From NCBI RefSeq assembly GCF_918797505.1, contig NC_092797.1:39321372-39385371 (forward strand): 64,000 nucleotides of DNA. Reading direction: 5' to 3'. Source of the stretch: Bemisia tabaci. Its lineage: Eukaryota > Arthropoda > Insecta > Hemiptera > Aleyrodidae. Of this stretch, positions 54,127 through 64,000 are shown piece after piece (the stretch's first letter is position 1; each line of letters opens with the position of its first letter). Below the pieces are notes generated by a model, which did not search any database, was not told the origin of the DNA, and saw only the letters and a program-made list of their open reading frames with translations. Made by a program: the position numbers and the translations under genes.

Positions 54127-54359
54127 CACAGTGGATCGAGTCAATAGGAGAGGTCGGACATGAAATTTTTAACTAAAACTGCACATTTTAATGTTTAAAT
54201 CGTCATATTTTATACAACAAGGGGTGGTTCTGATAGAAAATTTCACGAGAAAACCAATGAAACCACTTTTAAAACTTCAAAGTTTTGTAAAAATGGGGTT
54301 ATAAGCGTTTAAAGTTTCCAAATTTTGTCCGACCTCACCAATTGACTCGATCCACTGTG
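54127..54359. mobile_element. CAC(A/G)GTG-ended MITE, copy 2 (Transib-like?)
   Basis: 233 bp from CACAGTGGATCGAGTCAATA to TTGACTCGATCCACTGTG. The outer seven bases, CACAGTG, equal the V(D)J recombination-signal heptamer, as expected for Transib-type ends. Flanking pentamers CGCCG and CGCGG match at 4 of 5. Internal sequence differs from copy 1 except for GAGAGGTCGGACAT and the complement, so only the ends are conserved. Confidence 0.8.
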
Positions 54360-54596
54360 CGCGGCCCCGCCGCGCGACGCTCGCCCGCGCCCGCTTGCAG
54401 TTGCCACTCACCGAGTCACTAAGTCATCGAGTCAACGGGCTCTCTCGCACAGTGGAACTGGAGCGGCTCCGAAAAAAATTTACATGCGCCAACATCCGGT
54501 TACATCAGCGATGGTTTTCCCCCGACCTCCTCTCGCCCTGACGCGGATCCGGAGAAATTCCGGGCACTGAGACAAATTTCGCCGTGTGAGCCTTGG

Positions 54597-55069
54597 TTGG
54601 ACCGCGTTTAGCAGAAGAGTACCAAGCCACATCACCTATTGTCAAATGGACGTATTTCTATCAAACGGAACTAAGCGCCAATTTGAGTTCCTTTTGAGGA
54701 ATGTAGAATCCCGGATAGCGCGTTCTGTCAAACGGACCTAAGCGCCGTGGAAAAGCATTGCGAGTATAGGACGGAATAAGCCGGACGCCCGATTCCGCCG
54801 CCAATCCAAGTCCCCCTCTACCTTCCTCACCCTATGGCGCTTAGGTCCGTTTGATAGAAATACGTCCAAATTTAAACGAGCAATTTAATTTCTTGCCGGA
54901 GAACGTTCGTGCGGATTTCTTTAAAAATTTAAAGGAATTTGCTTCGTACTGTGCAGAAAATTCACTGAAATTTGCACAGAAATCCGCACAACCGTTTCCA
55001 TGTGAATAATTAATGTGTCCAATTAAATTTGGCAATAGCTGATACGGCTTGGTTCGTTTTTTCCTAACG
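54597..55069. mobile_element. K-family foldback, copy 4, split by TGGACG element
   Basis: TTGGACCGCGTTTAGCAGAA, then ACCAAGCCACATCACCTATT up to GTCAAA, then the insert, then TTTAAACGAGCAATTTAATT and GTTCGTGCGGATTTCT. It ends TTTGGCAATAGCTGATACGG and CTTGGTTCG. Removing 54647-54868 plus one AA restores the arrangement seen in copies 2 and 3. Confidence 0.85.
54647..54868. mobile_element. TGGACG-family MITE, copy 2 (nested)
   Basis: 222 bp from TGGACGTATTTCTATCAAAC to GTTTGATAGAAATACGTCCA, with AA TSD on both sides. Arms extend to GGAACTAAGCGCC / GGCGCTTAGGTCC. An extra internal half-copy (TCTGTCAAACGGACCTAAGC) lies at about 54725. The surrounding K element confirms the 2-bp duplication. Confidence 0.92.
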
Positions 55070-55869
55070 CCATTATTATTACTATATTGTTAAGGAAGAC
55101 TTGGTGTTTTTAAAGCACGTATTTGACTTAGTATTTGCACAAATATACTCATTTTTGCAGAGAAACGCTCATTTATGAACATTTTTTGTCATCGGAATCT
55201 GATGATTGACAGTGAAATTGTTTATGTTAGAAGGTTGGCTGTCCTTTTGGTCCCAAAGGACTCTATTTTTACTCTCCCAATATGGGTACTCCAACCGTAG
55301 TAAGGTGTTCTGTGTCCAGCACATGTCATGGACAACGGATGAACCCAAAGAGGCTGCAAAATAGTTTGATCCATCACAAATGTGTACTTTTCACTCAAAT
55401 CGATGTTATTTTTGTTGTAGTGGAAGCAAAAGCAAGAGGTGCACTTTAAGAAGTTGTATAATTTCATTACATCCAAAAAAGTATATTCAATTAAACGGGA
55501 ATGGGTTTGAAGGACCGTTATTCGCCTCGTAAGCGTAAGACGCTGTTATAACCTCGTTCGTAAAAAGATAATCAGCGGACCAATTTTGGGATTAATTATT
55601 TGAATTGATATGTGAGCCCTCTCACCCATGGTATTAGCTCTCTCTCTTTTCAAAATTATCCTTATAAGGTGAAAAAGAAAGGGTGAGACATCTACATAGA
55701 CGCGCAAGCTAAATCGAAACCAAATGTATGAGGCTAAAGTAGACGAGAAAATCGATTAATTAAACTCGGTTTTCAGCATTTTTTCAATGTAACACCAGCA
55801 TTTGATTCTTATCGCAATTTTTTAAACAGCGCCTGTAAATGCCAAATCAGCATTCAATTTTTGACCGTG
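55070..55869. other. Unassigned non-coding stretch
   Basis: AT-rich. A minus-strand frame 55222-55476 has no recognisable features. No repeat ends. Confidence 0.45.
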
Positions 55870-56588
55870 CACTGGAAAAAAAACACATTGGATCTAGAGT
55901 CCAGACTCTTGAAAACATTGACAAGAAAAAGGACTCTTGATTCAATCAGCTTTAAGCTTAAATCAAAAGGAAAACCGCTCAGATTAAGAGGCTTAGCTCT
56001 TGATTTAAGCTTAAATCTGATTAAATCAAGAGTATTAAGCGGTCAGCCGATCGGCAGCGCTTTTTGATTTCGACTTGCCTCTAGAATACTAGTATACTAG
56101 TGCTAATTCGTTTAAATGGCGCACCAGCTCATCGATGTGTAGGCTTTTTGGGGGGTCCAGTTTTAAAAAAAATAAAGCTGTGATAACCGTATTTTATGCT
56201 TTTAACGTAATGCGCGGGTAGTTACGATCGTTTGTCTATAAGAAATTTCCTTAGCGGTAGGTAGAGTAATTCTTATCGAAATTGATCGTTGAAAACAAAA
56301 GAAGCCTTAAAAAAACGCGCCTGATGAGCTCAACGGTGGCTATCATTTTCGGGAAACGAAAAAACGCGTTTACGGTTTCCTTGGTAACCTTTGTTTGCTA
56401 TCAGCTGATCTTTTATTTCCATTTCCCAGCCAAGGCGACGGAGTTTATACTTCCTTTCTTCACTAAATACAATTACTAACATCTGAGCGCTTTTCTAATA
56501 CGACAGTATTAGAACTTTCCCGCTTGTTTTTTCTTGTCTATGTTTTTAAGAGTGTGGACTCTAGATCCAATGTGTCTTTTTTCCAGTG
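55870..56588. mobile_element. CACTG-1 MITE, copy 7, split by AAGCGG element
   Basis: Left part 55870-56036 (CACTGGAAAAAAAACACATT to CAAGAGTATT) and right part 56526-56588 (TTTTCTTGTCTATGTTTTTA to TTTTTTCCAGTG) together make a ~230-bp element. The flanks TG and GG match at one position only. Confidence 0.9.
56037..56525. mobile_element. AAGCGG-family element, copy 2 (nested)
   Basis: 489 bp from AAGCGGTCAGCCGATCGGCA to AGAACTTTCCCGCTT. Related to 30048-30418, which fixes its extent independently of the host element. Internal motifs shared are AGCGCTTTTTGATTTC, CTCAACGGTGGCTATC and TTTCGGGAAACGAAAAAACG. No TSD longer than TT can be claimed. Non-coding. Confidence 0.85.
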
Positions 56589-57287
56589 GGTACTCTATTT
56601 GTACACAATTATTTTGTTACGGGTGCAAATTCAACTGTTCCTAGTCCATGACACTTGAATCTACTGTAACTGGCTCGGCAGGTCACCGCATTGATCAACG
56701 ATTGGAGCTTGAATCCTTTCTCCCGCTCAATGCGGCGTGGTCATGCCTCTCTATTTCACTCCCCCCCCCCCCCCCCGGGCCCCTTTTGGGGGGTTTCGGT
56801 CAGCTCGTTTTTTTTTCTAATCCTTTTAGGGCGATCCCGCGGCAGATCATCGCGCTCCGTTCCCACTATCAACCTGCTCTCGTTCTAGGTCATTTATACG
56901 AGAGGCAGCTTCAACGTAATCAAAATTAAATATCTTTCTCTGTTCGCCGTCTAGTTTATTACTCTTTAGACGCGCATGAACTGTAACTATTCGTGGAATA
57001 ATATACTCGGGTTTCATTCGTGACTTGCTCTCTGCTATCAGAGGTTAGGGATTGAAGGACGCTTTTCCACTTTGTGTAGTACTAGAAGATTATGGTTTTA
57101 CTCGACTCTCGAGTTAGAATAGGGAAAACGGTTGCGCAAGTTGTGATCGCCCTGTTTTCTGAATTTGAGAAACAGCGATAACACCTCTCAGATTCGGGAT
57201 AGCTTCACCCAAGTTAATGAAATATTAATCTACAATATTCACATTGCTCTTTTAATTCTTTTTAAGGAAATAAATTGAACGACAGTT
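56589..57287. other. Unassigned stretch with C/G run
   Basis: A run of about 15 C followed by GGGCCCC and GGGGGG lies at 56760-56798, a likely sequencing-difficult site. The remainder is featureless. Confidence 0.45.
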
Positions 57288-57551
57288 CTGCCCTGCTAAG
57301 GAAAAACGCCGTATGAACATTCGAGAGTTGCCAAATTTTCTTCGATAAAATGTTGATTTTCGCGGACAGTCATGCATATTTCTCTTTGAAATTTTCAGAT
57401 GTATTTTGTTAAATCGTGAACAAATTCGCCTGAAAAATTTGATGTAAATTTTCATGTAAAATTATTACAATTCTCCGAGTAAATTCGTTTTTATTGAATG
57501 AAACTTGGAAACATTTGAAGGTTCATGTGTCGTTATTCCCTAGCACGGCAG
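57288..57551. mobile_element. Family-E element, copy 4
   Basis: 264 bp from CTGCCCTGCTAAGGAAAAAC to TATTCCCTAGCACGGCAG, with a perfect 4-bp TSD AGTT on both sides. Next to the left end are CGCCGTATGAACATTCGAGA and GTTGCCAAATTTTC, the family's best-conserved interior. Non-coding. Confidence 0.93.
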
Positions 57552-57599
57552 AGTTGTCGATACAATCTGCTTTTGTAGAGTGAATGCGGAGGAAATGTT

Positions 57600-57751
57600 A
57601 GGCAATCAATTTGGCTTCTTTACATGTAAAAATATTCATTAAGAAATACATTTCCAAACGCTGAAACTTAGACTCAGGCAATCAATTTGGCTTCTTTACA
57701 TGTAAAAATATTCATTAAGAAATACATTTCCAAACGCTGGAACTTAGACTC
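57600..57751 (+). repeat. 76-bp tandem duplication, one mismatch
   Basis: Two adjacent 76-bp copies start AGGCAATCAATTTGGCTTCT at 57600 and 57676. The only difference seen is CTGAAAC versus CTGGAAC near the end. Recent duplication; non-coding. Confidence 0.95.
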
Positions 57752-58832
57752 TTATTTCGGAGTCCAGTTACCGGAATGTCTTTTTTTAAGCTACAAATTA
57801 TCTTAAAAATCCTGGAGAAGAAGATAACTTAGGGTTTCAAAAACTTCTTCTCCTACTTTTTATTATATCCGCGACTATCCTAGAACCAAAAGACAATGTA
57901 AGTTTCTGGTGGCATTTAATTTTCTCCTTCAGTAGGTATGCCACCTATGGATGGAATTGTTAATAATCCTTTTATGGAAAATTACAAGAGAACAAGTGTT
58001 TTGAGAGAACACCCGTTGACCATGCACGCAAAAATCGCAACAAATCCTGTACCAGAGTGATCAGAAAAAAATATCCGAAAAAATTTAATAGAATGGAGGC
58101 AGAGGTCCGTGATTTTGCACTTTCGATATCGATATAATAATCTATTTAGACTCTTTTTTTATTTTCAATTTTTGAATTTAAATGAAGAGAAAGCGATGAT
58201 TATCACACTTCAAAAAATAAGACTAAAAATAATAATAACTTACAACCACTCTCGCATATAATTTTCTACTCGACCAAGGGTAGTTCCCATCGACTGCGGC
58301 AAATTTTCGGTTCACCACAAGCGCTCATGAATTTGAGTCAATTTCGTGACGCACCCACAGCGCTAGAATGCGAGTATGAGCCGTGGAGGTGCGATTTAAC
58401 AAGACTGATGACTTGCCAAACCTCCTACTAAAGTTCGTCCTCGTCAAAACGACTAAAACAATAGAAGATATCCGGTATTTAATCCGGTGTTCGGCAATGC
58501 TGGCGGCTCGGTCGGCAAAGGAGTGATTATAGGCAAGAGGCAACAAGCCAGGCCTTGTTTGCCAGGTTAGGACCCGGCGCGCCGAACTTTCGTCTCGAGC
58601 TTGGGTCGGCTCGTCCCGCGCCGGCAACTGTGAGGCAACCTATAACATTGACCCTATTCTCGGCCACTTTCTACCTTGTCTGGTACACTCCAAAGTTCTT
58701 TGATCCGAACAAGTGCTACCGGCCGCCGCGCCGCGCCACGCCGCGGCGCTCCTAGTCGTCCATGCTCGTCAGCCTACACGCAGGAATGCCACATCGAACT
58801 TTCGTCAGATCTTCCTCTAAAGTTGCTTGCCG
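57752..58832. other. Unassigned stretch
   Basis: AT-rich to about 58300, then CpG-richer at 58560-58790 with GCCGCGCCGCGCCACGCC. No exon supported. Confidence 0.45.
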
Positions 58833-59080
58833 CACTGGTAAAAAAAAACACATTGGATCTAGAGTCCAGGCTCTTAAAAACATCGACAAGAAAAAGGACT
58901 CTTGCTTTAATCAGATTTAAGCTATTAAATTAAGAACCAAGCCTCTTGATTTGAGCGGATTTCCTTTTGATTTAAGCTTAAATCTGATTGAATCAAGAGT
59001 CCTTCTTCTTGTCAATGTTTTCAAGAGTCTGGACTCTAGATCCAATGTGTGTTTTTTTTTTTGTTTTTTTTTTCCCAGTG
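58833..59080. mobile_element. CACTG-1 MITE, copy 8
   Basis: 248 bp from CACTGGTAAAAAAAAACACA to TTTTCCCAGTG, flanked by CG and CG. It is longer than its relatives because of T-run expansion near the right end (59053-59074). Confidence 0.92.
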
Positions 59081-59549
59081 CGTATGGAGCTTTTGCGTGC
59101 GTTGGGAATTTAAAGTACTGATTCCTGTCTTAAATTTTGCGAGAAACACGAAAATGCCACTGAAAAAAAGTTTCACAATCTCAGCAATACTTCCAGCTGA
59201 TGTAGTCGCCAGCCATAAGAGTAGTTGCACTAACTAAAAGTGTAAAGGCTTTAGCCAGCGGTATAGTTAATCCAACCACACTTTGTCGCTTGGCTGACAT
59301 TAAGGCGTAACTACAAATTGAGATGAGCCCGGAAAAGCATTGAATTTACGGAGGAGAGGGTTCATTGCCGAATGTAGTCACGCCCTTATGTCAGGTGACG
59401 ACTTATGCTGACTGAGGGAACCAACTAGAGGTATGGTTAATCTAACCACTCTCTCAGCTGACTATAACCATACCTCTGGCTTGTGCAACTACTCTAATAG
59501 CTAGCGCCAAAATCAGCTAGGAGTATAGTTGGGATTAATATAGTTTTTT

Positions 59550-60110
59550 TCCGTGCGCCACTGGTTTTCTCTTAAACAAATTCCAAAACTCCAGAAAAAA
59601 CTCTGAAAGTTGAGGCTGGAATGGCGGGGATACCTCACGGTATCCTGAGAGTCCACCTCTGTATCAAGTCTAACTTTGGAAGCTAAGGTAGGGAAAAAGT
59701 TCGTCAATAGGATTGCCACTTTGAGAAAGAAAACTTTTGTGAGAGAATTGAATCCTAACCCTTACTGGTAACCCAGTCGCAGTTCCATCAAAAGTCACCC
59801 CGAATGCCTTAGAGAACTGTCAATGGAGTTATTCTATGTGGAGGGGCTTTGCAATTTAATCACTGTTTCCTATGTATAATTTTGCAAGAAGCAGGATGGT
59901 GCAATTGGTTTTCTCTTAAACAAATTCCAAAACTTTAAAAAGCTCTCAAATATGAGGCTAGAATGGAGGGGATATACCACGCTATCGTGAGAGTCCATCT
60001 CTATATCAAGTCAAACTGTCCATGCTGAGATAAGGAGAAAATGCAATAACAGGATTGCCACTTTGTTTGGGGATTCGAAAATTAAAAACACGGCAATTTT
60101 CAGCAAAGAA
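59550..60110 (+). repeat. LIR-3-related direct repeats
   Basis: Two direct copies of a LIR-3 arm, about 59561-59730 and 59885-60110. Both contain TGGTTTTCTCTTAAACAAAT, TCCAAAACT, GAGGCT.GAATGG.GGGGATA and GAGAGTCCA(C/T)CTCT. A weaker piece lies at 59095-59170. Non-coding. Confidence 0.75.
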
Positions 60111-60138
60111 AATTTAGTTTTACACCTTTCCGCGTACA

Positions 60139-60288
60139 TAGAGCTCACACCAAATAGGTTTACGCACTTTTAGACTGCGACAAAAGATTCGCCATTTTGA
60201 TTCTTCCGTTTACTTTACACGTTAAAGTGACGTCAGACGAACTCCGTCGCAGTCTGAAAGTGCGTAAACTTATTTGGCATGGACTCTA
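60139..60288. mobile_element. TAGAG-family foldback, copy 2 (intact)
   Basis: 150 bp: TAGAGCTCACACCAAATAGG, then TTTACGCACTTTTAGACTGC, mirrors GCAGTCTGAAAGTGCGTAAA and TTGGCATGGACTCTA. Centre contains CGCCATTTTG and TTTACACGTTAAAGTGACG. No TSD evident. Reference form for the split copy at 36601-36971. Confidence 0.8.
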
Positions 60289-61214
60289 CCTGAAAGTGAG
60301 GGTTTTGGGAATGCGTTGCGAGATTGATTCGAAAAGTTGAGTGATAAAAGGAGCTTCGAACAAAATTGCTTTCATCGACGGAGTGGATAGAGCCAGTAAG
60401 GAGATTTGAAAGTGGCGATCACGTCCAGCCGCGAAGTGCGGTCCGGTCCAGACCATGAGACGAAGCAATAACACTGACGGATGGCCGTTGAAAGGAAATG
60501 TCAATGGACGATCTCAACGCTCACCGGCTCACCTCTGTATGGCGATGGATATCGCTCGGTTCAAGAAGGAAAAGCATTGTCTAGAGATCTCGACCCGTCG
60601 CGTTGTCGGCCGCCGATTATTGAATCAGTATCGAATGGACTTGATCGAGAGATCCCTATCTTAGCAATGCTTTATATCGATCGACAATCGATTCAAGGAT
60701 CGACCCGTTGGACGGCGGCAGTCGGCACGCCGCGGCGTGGTTTTTGCACTCGGCCGCAAGTTGTCGTAGATTGTGGTATGACCGGACTAGGTCAATCGGC
60801 TTCACCTTTCGATGAAGATCGAAACTCGTTCACCAATAATTCCTTGCTCCTCTGAATTTCTCTCCGGTTTCCCTCTCGGCTCGGGTTTACCTTTCAAAGG
60901 TCAAGTGTGCTCGCGGATTGTGCTCGGCAAAAAATAACCGAGAATTTTTTTCGCGAATTAACGTCTGTCGGCCACACGTTCGTTGGTGAGCACAATCCTC
61001 CATTAGAGTAACAACGAATCAATCTGGGAGCGATGCTCTCTTCTGGATTTACTTTCACTTTTAGCAAATTCAAAAAGGAACCACCTACTGATCTACCTAT
61101 TTTTTTTACTGGAATTAAGCTACGTATACAGCTAGGGTCAACCTTGATTCATCTACATCAAATTCTAAATGCTTGCACATGCAGTTATTGGTACAATGCA
61201 ATTTTTCTACAGCG
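60289..61214. other. Unassigned stretch, GC-richer 60420-60800
   Basis: Rich in GATC/ATCG motifs (GATCGAGAGATCC, ATCGATCGACAATCGATTC). A 124-codon plus frame at 60481-60855 lacks any domain or splice sites. No gene called. Confidence 0.4.
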
Positions 61215-61640
61215 CTCTCTTCCTTTTCTATCCGTTCGTTTAAGTTTCCTTGATATTACGTACTTCAACTCACTTAATACTTACTTCAACTTACTTGCTT
61301 TCAGAGATTTGTAATTTTTCGACAGCCCTTTCATTTTTTTCTATCCGCTCGTTTAAGTCTCTTTCATATTGACAAAAGAACTCATTACGACACAACAAGT
61401 CCAACATTACGAAGATATTCCGTTAGAGAAGGTACCTATCCAAAATATGAAATCTAGTCTACGCAGAAACTTTAACTTTTTCAACGCAACTATAAAAATG
61501 AAAAATCAATAAATTGTTATCGCACAAGAATGCATTATAGACTCGAATATCAAAAGCGATGGATCGCAATAAATGCTTGAAGACGTGCACCTTTCTTTTC
61601 TATTTGTTTCTTTAAGTCATAGTTAGCAGATGAATCATTT
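61215..61640 (-). repeat. L/M-module repeats in reverse orientation
   Basis: CTTTTCTATCCG(T/C)TCGTTTA followed by AGT(T/C)TC occurs at about 61221 and 61337, with a weaker CTTTTCTATTTGTTTCTTTA at about 61594. The complement is the GAGACTTTAACGCACGGATA module of the L and M repeats. Confidence 0.6.
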
Positions 61641-64000
61641 TGATAGGTCATCAAATAAATATACAATGATCTGAAATCAAAATGCAGAGCATTAACCGTG
61701 TTTGCCGTGGGTGTTGAAAGTTCGAGCTTTCGTTTAAAATCGTAGGTACAAGAGCCCGGACGGTCGAAATTTACGGCAACCTGTTTAAACGCTCTGGGTG
61801 AATTTCACGAAGTTCCAACGTCACGAAATGATACTAAACTCTGACAACGGGAAACGGAAGGCGTAAAGCGGGGCTTAGCTCAAAGGAAGGATAACCGCGC
61901 GTCAGGTATTTGACCAGGCGTGAACACCGCCTCCCGTGAGAGGGTCCCCTGCCCCCCGTGCCCCCCTCCGGTCCCCCGGCCCCCCTCGTTGGCTAGTTCG
62001 CTGGCTCCATCCGCGATTAGGCGGCTTCGGGTTCTTGATGACTAGCGCTGGTAGCCGGTGACCACTCAAGTGGAACTGCCGGTGACTTTAACGACCTTGA
62101 AACAATTCAACTTATTCGGCTTTAAGTATCAATCCCGTTGTCTTCCGACGCGGCCGGCGCCGCTTCCTTTCCTTTTCTTCCTCTCCCTCCATCCTTCTCC
62201 GCCCCCGCCTCGCTTTTTGCCCCCTCTTATTTTCCTCCATGGCCGTCCCCTTGGAACGGTTAGTGAAAGTCTTTCCGATGGGTGGTCAACCTTGCCCCTT
62301 TCGGAATTGTCAAATCTTGAGGGGAAACCTTTGCTCTCTAATCAAATCTAGGTTGTTGGAGATTCCTATAATAATTAATAATTAGACCTAACTTCAACTT
62401 AGCTCATTGAAGATGTCAGGGAGGCATCGCACATTAGCCTTATTGTTAATTTATTGCATTGTAAAACGCGAGTTTTGAAACTCTACTTCTCGTGATTGGC
62501 GTGAAATAGGGCTATCAACATTCTAATTCGGACGAAATCGTCACTGAAAATTTCTGACAAATCAGTAATCCCATTTGCCCCCCCCCCTCCCCCAAAAAAA
62601 AGAAAAGAAAAAAAGATGTATTAGGCACCATTCTGCACCGGAAAACTGATTTGGAGGCTACAGCTCTCTTAACTGACTTTTTGAATTGGACCAAAAGCAT
62701 TACCAAAGTATCGATAGGGGCAAGGAGAAAGTTGATATCCGTTGATGGGGAAAATTCTAAAAACGTTGTGGCTCAAAAAAGTTAAAGAAATGATAATGCT
62801 TTTCATCGGACGGATCTAAGATTCATTAGCACATTTTTTATGGCGTTGAGAGTAAATCATATGAAACCTTCCTTAAATGTTTAAAACAGTTTTCATATTA
62901 GGGAGACTGTAAGAAGACTCAGTAATATCGTCACACTTCTTTGCTTCTGACGGCGCAAATTATTTTAAAGCACGTTGAAATTATGTGATGATACTGAGAA
63001 AACACCCGTTGCGCAGACAATGGTGTTTTCCCTGCCGGTGCCCTAATCGGCAATGATGGTTCTGTCATTTATGATTAATCGCGATGACTCCAGAGTGCAC
63101 CGTGCATTACTGGCTACAAATCGAGAAAAAGAAAGTTTTCCCAGGAGCAAAACAGATGCCTCTCCTGAGACGACAATTATCCAGCAAGTACAGTTGGTAA
63201 ATCGGTTTTGTGAGCTCAGCAACCTTCTCTGCTGTCAGATTTCCGCGTTCCACTATAAAATTGTCGGAATGAGTTTCTTAATACTCATCTTTGATGTTTC
63301 TGTGTTCTTGGTTTTGATGATACCTCTATTTGGCTTAAAAAGTTTCAAAAATTCTCAAAACTGTCCTCGTTGGCAATTTATAGTCCGAGGATTAAAACCG
63401 GGGAATTCAGAAAAACCGCAATTAAATTTTGCAGCGCTGTTGCCAGTCTTATGGACGTTTTTCTTCAAATACTTCAAACCTCATTAATGATACAAATTAG
63501 GGCTTGAAATCTTGACCTAATGTCCTTAAACGTACAAAAATCTCTGAAAATTGGTATTTTGATTCCGGACCAGTTCCGCCACCATTCTGAACAATTTGAG
63601 TTTCTTTTACAACACATTTTGCCTTGCTCCGTTGTGTTTACGGGAAATTTTATCAAATTGAATAAACCCATCATAGTGTTCTTCCTACTTAATGAGAGTT
63701 GTTCAATTTGATCCTTAAATTTTTGCTAGAGACTATCAAAATCGTTTTAAGTCATACAGGAAAATATCTTAAGTCGTAATTTTCTCATTCCCAGACACCA
63801 TAGGTAGAACTAGAAGGAGGCCCCTGGCTCCGCTCTCTGAAATCGATTTAGCCCTTCTCGAGACATGTGAAGGAGTGCGGGGCATATCTTTCACCTTTCA
63901 ATTTATTGTAATGCAATCAATTTTTCGGAACAAATTGCTAAAAATTGCTCTCGAAACGACCCAATTTTCCAAACTTTTCAAACCCCAGACGCTCACTGAG
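61641..64000. other. Unassigned stretch to window end
   Basis: Includes C-rich DNA at 61940-61985 (CCCCCCTCCGGTCCCCCGGC), pyrimidine tracts at 62160-62240 and a C/A run at 62578-62600. A 144-codon plus frame at 63053-63487 has a hydrophobic segment but no recognisable family, and its first codons overlap low-quality context. No element ends seen. Confidence 0.4.

Noticed and set aside
63053..63487. 144-codon plus-strand frame with a hydrophobic run
   Set aside because: No domain, no splice signals that delimit it, composition typical of surrounding DNA.

Overview
The window looks like a stretch of gene-poor, repeat-rich, AT-biased eukaryotic nuclear DNA, most likely from an insect. No bacterial-style gene, operon, rRNA, complete tRNA or CRISPR array is visible. 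Several repeat families (the TGGACG and TTGGACCGCG foldbacks and the CGGTCGGC tandem array) remind me of the whitefly Bemisia tabaci. That is recollection, not a search, so treat the species as a hypothesis. A 500-base run of N at 20368-20867 marks a scaffold gap.

Protein-coding content is very thin. No intact multi-exon gene can be assembled. Two short stretches look like host exons: a 40-nt microexon at 28239-28278, and an apparent first coding exon at 49378-49493 whose frame encodes 23 residues ending in a hydrophobic, signal-peptide-like run. The only recognisable protein families are two frameshifted pieces of one minus-strand Helitron Rep/helicase: the N-terminal zinc-finger/Rep region at 16774-17252 and the C-terminal Pif1-type helicase end at 14795-15233. 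They lie inside a gutted Helitron whose 3' hairpin and CTAA end are at 13458-13484. Its middle is replaced by a 528-bp tandem repeat.

Most of the rest is short non-autonomous DNA transposons (foldback or MITE-like). I grouped them by terminal repeat and, where readable, by target-site duplication (TSD). CACTG-1 and CACTG-2 have 2-bp TSDs, as in EnSpm/CACTA-like elements. hAT-1 and hAT-2 have 8-bp TSDs and CAGTGGCG or CAGAGGCG ends. Family E starts CTGCCGTGC and has 4-bp TSDs. A CAC(A/G)GTG-ended family has near-matching 5-bp flanks, as in Transib. TGGACG has 2-bp TSDs. Several long inverted repeats have no clear TSD.

Layout: 1-9.5 kb holds long inverted repeats, MITEs and a duplicated block; 9.5-13.4 kb is sparse; 13.4-17.4 kb is the Helitron; 17.4-28 kb is sparse with the gap; 28-35 kb holds the microexon, tandem repeats and GC-rich blocks; 36-45 kb is MITE-rich with nesting; 45-49 kb is sparse; 49.4 kb is the candidate first exon; 50-61 kb is dense nested repeats; 61-64 kb is sparse. 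Six cases of one element inside another give relative insertion ages. Most long reading frames are accidental, many translating the arms of repeats.
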